Shown here: positions 50,223-54,171 of the stretch, piece after piece
How positions within the stretch are numbered: the first letter of the stretch is position 1
Layout of the letters: the number at the start of each line of letters is the position of its first letter
Assembly (NCBI GenBank): GCA_903873945.1
Contig: CAIQQM010000156.1
Coordinates: 1 to 54,171, forward strand
DNA from: an uncultured Verrucomicrobiota bacterium
Lineage (GTDB): Bacteria > Verrucomicrobiota > Verrucomicrobiia > Limisphaerales > UBA8199
DNA length: 54,171 bases
Reading direction: 5' to 3'
Notes under the pieces: generated by a model
The model's input: the letters and a program-made list of their open reading frames with translations, nothing else
What the model was told of the DNA's origin: nothing
Databases searched by the model: none
Translations under genes and position numbers: made by a program

Positions 50223-51941
50223 TCAGTCCACGTCTCCCACAGTCGCGCGAATCACCTCATCGGGCGTGGTCAAGCCAGCCGTCACCTTACGGATGCCGTC
50301 TTCGCGCAGGGTGCGCATTCCCATCTCGCGCGCCCGGGCACGCAAGACCGACGAGGACACTTTTTCATAGATCAACTTGCGGGCGTCGTCGTCAATGACA
50401 AAAACCTCGAAGATGCCGAAACGACCGCGGTAACCGGTGTTCGAGCAGTTGGAGCAGCCCTTGCCGCGCAAAAACGTGGCGGCCTGGGTGTTGACGGCGT
50501 CGAGGCCCAAGGTGCGCATCTCGGCGTCAGTCGGAACGTAGGGCTGCGCGCACTGCTTGCAGACTTTGCGCACCAGGCGCTGAGCCATCAGGCCGCGCGT
50601 GGACGAAGCCACGAGAAATGGTTTCACGCCGATATCAATGAGGCGGGTCACGGCGCTAGGCGCGTCGTTGGTGTGCAGGGTGGAGAAGACCAAGTGACCG
50701 GTCAGGGAAGCGTTGATAGCGATCGAGGCGGTCTCGAGGTCGCGAATTTCCCCGATCATGATGACGTTGGGCGCCTGGCGCAGAATCGCGCGCAGGGCCA
50801 TGGCAAAAGTCAAGCCGACCGCCTCACTCACCTGCACCTGATTGATGCCGGACAGCAAATACTCGACGGGATCCTCGACCGTGATGATTTTCCGGTCCGG
50901 ACGGTTGATGAAATGGAGGCAGGAATAGAGCGTCGTGGTTTTGCCCGAACCGGTCGGGCCGGTGACCAGGAGAATGCCATCCGGCAATCCAATCAGCCGC
51001 TCGAAGGTCTGCTGGTCGTCCGTAAAGAAGCCCAGTTCAGGCAGACCGAGACGCAGGCCTTCCTTGTCCAAAATACGCATGACGATGCTTTCGCCGTGAT
51101 TGGTGGGCAGGCACGACACGCGCAAGTCGATGAGCTTTCCGCCGGCAGACGTCTGGATGCGCCCGTCCTGCGGGATGCGGTGCTCGGAAATGGACATGTT
51201 TGACTGGATCTTCAACCGGCTGACGATCGAAGCCTGCAGCCGTTTGGGGGGGGGCTTGATTTCATGCAGCACGCCATCAACGCGATAGCGCACGCGGAAA
51301 GTCTTGGAAAGCGGTTCGAGATGGATGTCCGACGCGCGCATCTTGAACGCTTCGGTGATGATCGAATTGACCAGCTTGATGAGAGGCGCGTCGGCTTCGA
51401 CCACCGCGCCGTCCTCGGCGGACGCCGTTTCGACCTCCACATGCTCGCGAGTAAGGTCCTCGATGACTTCCTTCAGCCGCGGATCGGCCACCGCGCCGCC
51501 GCCGCCGCGTTCCCCGTAGTACCGGTTGAGCGCCCCTTCGATGTCCGCCTCGGATGCGACGCGGAGATCGATTTCCGCCCGCAACAGATGCGCCAGGCTG
51601 TCCACAGTGTCCAGATCGGAGGGATCCGTCAGGGCGACGGTGACGACATTGTCGTGCTTGAAAACAGGGATGGCGCGATACTTTCTGGCGATGTGCCGCG
51701 GGATTGTGGCAATCACATCGTCAGCAATTTTGAGCTCCGCAAGGTTAACAACTTCGGCGCCGAAATGAGCCGCCTTGGCCTGGGTGACATGCTCCGGCCG
51801 CACGACCTTGTTTGCCACCATCAGGTCAACCAGCCCCACGCCGGCGGCCCTGGCTTCAACCCGGAGCTCAGCCACCTTGTCAGCGGCAACGAAGCCCAGG
51901 TCCACCAGGATATCGGCCAGATAATCGTCTTTCTCAGCCAC
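50223..51941 (-). CDS. pilB: PilB/GspE-type assembly ATPase (copy 2) with altered Walker B flank
   Basis: The 572-residue protein has an MshEN-type N-terminus, the N2 motif ASDIHLEPLSKTFRVRYRVDG, Walker [12 protein letters not shown] (about 327-337), Walker B VIMIGEIRD and the zinc module CKQC with CSNCSN. The Walker B is preceded by RQAPN where most family members, including copy 1, have RQDPD. The catalytic Glu is retained. It is the first gene of the group and precedes pilT by 114 bp. The two paralogues may serve different fibres, for example a pilus and the pseudopilin block at 31-40 kb (inference). Confidence 0.92.
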   Translation of the reverse strand: MAEKDDYLADILVDLGFVAADKVAELRVEARAAGVGLVDLMVANKVVRPEHVTQAKAAHFGAEVVNLAELKIADDVIATIPRHIARKYRAIPVFKHDNVVTVALTDPSDLDTVDSLAHLLRAEIDLRVASEADIEGALNRYYGERGGGGAVADPRLKEVIEDLTREHVEVETASAEDGAVVEADAPLIKLVNSIITEAFKMRASDIHLEPLSKTFRVRYRVDGVLHEIKPPPKRLQASIVSRLKIQSNMSISEHRIPQDGRIQTSAGGKLIDLRVSCLPTNHGESIVMRILDKEGLRLGLPELGFFTDDQQTFERLIGLPDGILLVTGPTGSGKTTTLYSCLHFINRPDRKIITVEDPVEYLLSGINQVQVSEAVGLTFAMALRAILRQAPNVIMIGEIRDLETASIAINASLTGHLVFSTLHTNDAPSAVTRLIDIGVKPFLVASSTRGLMAQRLVRKVCKQCAQPYVPTDAEMRTLGLDAVNTQAATFLRGKGCSNCSNTGYRGRFGIFEVFVIDDDARKLIYEKVSSSVLRARAREMGMRTLREDGIRKVTAGLTTPDEVIRATVGDVD

Positions 51942-52253
51942 GTTCTATTTTGCACCCCACACGTTCGCCGCAGGGATGCGCAAGACAGGCTACCGACAAG
52001 AATCCCAATGTCAATGCGGACACAATTTTTCGGCATCGCAAATCCGGAATCTCCGCTCCAGTTCAGTATCCGGGTTTACAAGCGCGGGGTTTTACTCTTA
52101 AATCATCGACATGCACGCGCGAACGGAAGGGTTACAACAGCGACCTTCGCCCCGACCCGGATCCTTTTCCGGGACCCGGCGGCGCCCGCCAATTTCTTTC
52201 CGCAGCTTCCGCCACACGAACTTCCACCGTTCAACGTTAACGGCGCCCCTGGC

Positions 52254-53075
52254 ATGACAACGGCGATAGACGCAATCGGGATCATCGCGGGCAATCGCTC
52301 TTTGCCGCTGGTTTTCGCCAAAGAAGCGCGCCGCCTGGGCGTGAAGCGCCTGGTCGCAGTCGGGTTCGAAGGCGAGACGGATCCAGCCCTGGCCCCGCTC
52401 GTTGATGAAATTGTCTGGCTAAAGGTCGGCCAGCTTTCGAAGCTCATCTCGGCCTTCACCAGCCGCGGGATCCGCCATTGCGTCATGGCGGGCCAGATCG
52501 CGCCCAAGAACCTTTACGACATCCGGCCGGACTTGCGCGCCATGGCCGTGCTCCTGCGGCTCAAGGAAAAAAACGCGCTCACCATTTTCGGGGCGATTGC
52601 CGAGGAGCTGAAAAAGGACGGCGTCGCGCTGATTGAAGCCACGCCATGGCTGACGCCCATCATGCCCGCCGCCGGTTTCCGGCTCGGGCCGAACCTGTCA
52701 GAGGAGCAACGGGCGGACGTGGAGTTCGGCTTTCGCATCGGCAAGGAAATTTCCCGCTTTGAGATCGGCCAGACTATCGTGGTAAAAGGGGGCACGGTGC
52801 TCGCCGTAGAAGGTTTTGAGGGAACCGACAAGTGCCTTGCCCGCGGCGGCGAACTGGCCGGCCGGGAAGGCGGGGCGGTGGCCGTCAAAGTCGCTGGAGT
52901 GAACCAGGACATGCGTTTTGACCTGCCGTGCGTGGGACCCCAGACACTGGAGACCTGCGTTGCCGCGAAGATTTCCGTGCTCGCGCTGGAATCGGGCAAG
53001 TCCCTTTTATTGGAAGAAGAAACTTGCGCACGGCTGGCCGGGAAAAGTAGGATTTCTGTAGTAACAATTGGCTGA
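52254..53075 (+). CDS. lpxI: UDP-2,3-diacylglucosamine pyrophosphatase LpxI
   Basis: LpxI hydrolyses UDP-2,3-diacylglucosamine to lipid X in lipid A synthesis and replaces LpxH in many Gram-negatives. With the ATG at 52254 the protein has 273 residues, the normal length. It opens AIGIIAGNRSLPLVFAKEA, has VMAGQIAPKNLYDIRPD, and EGFEGTDKCLARGGELAG with D192 in the conserved GTD motif, and ends with QDMRFDLPCVGPQTLE. The frame is open much further upstream, but that part overlaps pilB2 and lacks similarity. It diverges from the pilB2 group. Confidence 0.94.
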   Translation: MTTAIDAIGIIAGNRSLPLVFAKEARRLGVKRLVAVGFEGETDPALAPLVDEIVWLKVGQLSKLISAFTSRGIRHCVMAGQIAPKNLYDIRPDLRAMAVLLRLKEKNALTIFGAIAEELKKDGVALIEATPWLTPIMPAAGFRLGPNLSEEQRADVEFGFRIGKEISRFEIGQTIVVKGGTVLAVEGFEGTDKCLARGGELAGREGGAVAVKVAGVNQDMRFDLPCVGPQTLETCVAAKISVLALESGKSLLLEEETCARLAGKSRISVVTIG

Positions 53076-53115
53076 GCCCGGGCGCTATCGCGCTTTAAAC
53101 GTTAAAATTCACTTC

Positions 53116-53616
53116 ATGCTGACATCACACGAGCTATTCGGTTTCATGTCGCCGGCGCTGGCGCTGGAGATCCTCGCCTACGCCCACGAGTCGGACAAGC
53201 CCCTCTACCACACCGCGCTAAGCGCAGTCGCCGAAGCCCGCAAGGTGCGGCCGGTTTATCTTGAGCGCCAGCCACGGGCCCAACAACACGCCACCGTGAT
53301 CGCGACGGTCACGCGCCCGAAGCTCGACCTGGTCGCCGGAAGTCTGATCCGCGCCTGGCTGCTCAAGAAATACAAGGGCATGCTGGTTGATTTCCTGGAC
53401 GCGCTCGCCATTCCCCACAAGGATGGCGTGGTGGAAACGCTGCCAGCTTCGATGGACGACGCGAAACTGAAAGTCGCGGTAGAAGCTCTTCTGGCAAAGT
53501 ACCCGCCGGAGGCAATTGCGGTGTATCTGCACGCGTTTAACGAAATGAACGAAGTGGAGTGGTCCAACCTGAAAACCATGCTCGATGCCGACAAACGGCT
53601 GCAGCTTGGCGGGTAG
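53116..53616 (+). CDS. Conserved protein of unknown function downstream of lpxI
   Basis: The 166-residue protein (ATG at 53116) is predicted helical and soluble, with no signal peptide. The segment FGFMSPALALEILAYAHESDKPLYHTALSAVAE and the later AVEALLAKYPPEAIAVYLHAFNEM (in parts) suggest packed helices. I do not recognise a family. It follows lpxI by 40 bp and is probably co-transcribed. A TTG start at 53068 would overlap lpxI and is less likely. Codon use and composition resemble the neighbours. Confidence 0.75.
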   Translation: MLTSHELFGFMSPALALEILAYAHESDKPLYHTALSAVAEARKVRPVYLERQPRAQQHATVIATVTRPKLDLVAGSLIRAWLLKKYKGMLVDFLDALAIPHKDGVVETLPASMDDAKLKVAVEALLAKYPPEAIAVYLHAFNEMNEVEWSNLKTMLDADKRLQLGG

Positions 53617-53642
53617 CGCTGATGCCCAGTCCCGGAAGATAG

Positions 53643-53657
53643 CGCCGACTAACGGCG
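53643..53657. repeat. Hairpin of the GACTGACGTC family between convergent genes
   Basis: CGCCG-ACTAA-CGGCG forms a 5-bp stem in the 63-bp gap between two convergent genes, followed by ACTACGCTGTTGG. Layout and flank match the CGCGGAC-TGAC-GTCCGCG elements elsewhere, but with a different stem. It may also act as a bidirectional terminator. Confidence 0.5.
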
Positions 53658-53679
53658 ACTACGCTGTTGGAAGCTTACT

Positions 53680-53895
53680 TCACTCAATGCGGTTTCTGAG
53701 CCAAATCATGGCAGCGACAAGCCCCACGCCAGCGAGCGACATGTAAAGCGGGGAGCTGACCAGATACGAAATGGCCACCAGCGCAATGCCACCACACAAC
53801 GGCACCGTCGCCCTCTGCCGTTTGCCATAGATCGCAAAGCCGACGCCAATCGAACCCCAGATCAGCGATGCGAATATAAAGCCGGTGTTGCCCAT
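53680..53895 (-). CDS. Small membrane protein of unknown function
   Basis: The 71-residue product (ATG at 53895) has three hydrophobic segments: TGFIFASLIWGSIGVGFAIY, TVPLCGGIALVAISYLV and SLAGVGLVAAMIWL. It ends in a basic tail. The family is not assigned; this three-helix layout with an initial FIFASLIWGSIGVGFAIYGKR-like helix, given here in parts, is common for small uncharacterised bacterial proteins. Upstream extension to 54135 has no membrane or family character, so I chose the internal ATG. It converges on the gene after lpxI. Confidence 0.65.
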   Translation of the reverse strand: MGNTGFIFASLIWGSIGVGFAIYGKRQRATVPLCGGIALVAISYLVSSPLYMSLAGVGLVAAMIWLRNRIE

Positions 53896-54171
53896 ATCGA
53901 ACCCGCATCGTACTCTACAGCTCAAACCAGCACCCGGCCAGAATTCATTAGAAGCCATCTCATAAATACCCGCAGCGGCGTTGCAAGGAAAAGTATGACT
54001 CCATTCCAGCTTAAAATGGGAAGATGGCAAACGGACGGAACGGCCGATCTTTGGGCCGGCCGCGTTGTTGTTCGTCGCTTTGGCTTCCCAAGCCCTGCAA
54101 ATCGGGTGCCCAGAAAGGACGTGCGCTTCGCGCACAGCAGTCAGCCCGCAGAGGGGATGCGCGCTGCCTCA
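53896..54171. other. Window end, no gene recognised
   Basis: The 276 bp upstream of the small membrane gene contain no supported coding region. A perfect hairpin GTGCGC-TTC-GCGCAC lies at 54121-54135, and a GGCCG/CGGCC-rich stretch near 54040-54062. The region presumably holds the promoter of the small membrane protein gene, but no clear -35/-10 pair was found. Confidence 0.4.

Noticed and set aside
51264-52253. N-terminal extension of lpxI by 330 codons
   Set aside because: That part is antisense to pilB2 and shows no similarity; the 273-residue form from 52254 has the normal LpxI length.

Overview
The window reads as a chromosomal segment of a Gram-negative bacterium of the phylum Verrucomicrobiota, most likely the Pedosphaera/Limisphaerales side. 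The evidence is a Verru_Chthon-type cassette of prepilin-like proteins (families described from Verrucomicrobium and Chthoniobacter), a lipid A gene (lpxI), type IV pilus ATPases, few Shine-Dalgarno sites, and intergenic regions filled with interspersed repeats. The genus is an inference; no rRNA is present.

Layout. (1) 1-477: tail of a SAM methyltransferase cut by the window edge. (2) 560-6084, minus strand: a housekeeping run in the order sigma-70 factor, apt, OGG-type glycosylase, comB, PfkB sugar kinase, trpS. (3) 6680-10498: an ArsR-methyltransferase fusion regulator diverging from metK-ahcY, with a perfect palindrome between them; a compact SAM-cycle locus. (4) 10820-15462: an LTA-synthase/OpgB-like membrane phosphotransferase followed by an MgtA-type P-ATPase. 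(5) 15783-22234, minus: uvrA, a YchF-like protein without a G domain, and a secreted TPR protein. (6) 22702-23631: two small convergent membrane-protein genes flanked by directly repeated DNA. (7) 23955-40170, minus: a 16-kb block starting with a BrnT-like toxin and an RHH antitoxin, whose stop overlaps the start of the first of two GspG-like pilins, followed by prepilin-like proteins D, B, C, A and a 2413-residue subtilisin-like exoprotease. (8) 40959-45054, minus: a TMTC-like TPR glycosyltransferase and a HEAT-repeat protein in a repeat-rich area. (9) 45943-51941, minus: pilB2, pilT, pilB1, gspF/pilC, the motor part of a type IV pilus or type II secretion machine. (10) 52254-53895: lpxI, a conserved unknown, and a small membrane protein.

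The gaps near 6.1-6.7, 10.5-10.8, 15.5-15.8, 22.2-22.7, 23.6-24.0, 40.2-41.0, 43.1-43.9 and 45.1-45.9 kb hold mosaics of short dispersed repeats. The most unusual observations are: repeat DNA inserted in frame inside the TMTC-like gene; a two-unit hairpin repeat whose stems covary between copies; phased iterons plus a 22-nt palindrome upstream of the toxin/pilin block; the G-domain-less YchF next to a UvrA lacking one zinc cysteine pair; and the ArsR-methyltransferase fusion facing metK-ahcY. No tRNA, rRNA, CRISPR array or complete insertion sequence was recognised.
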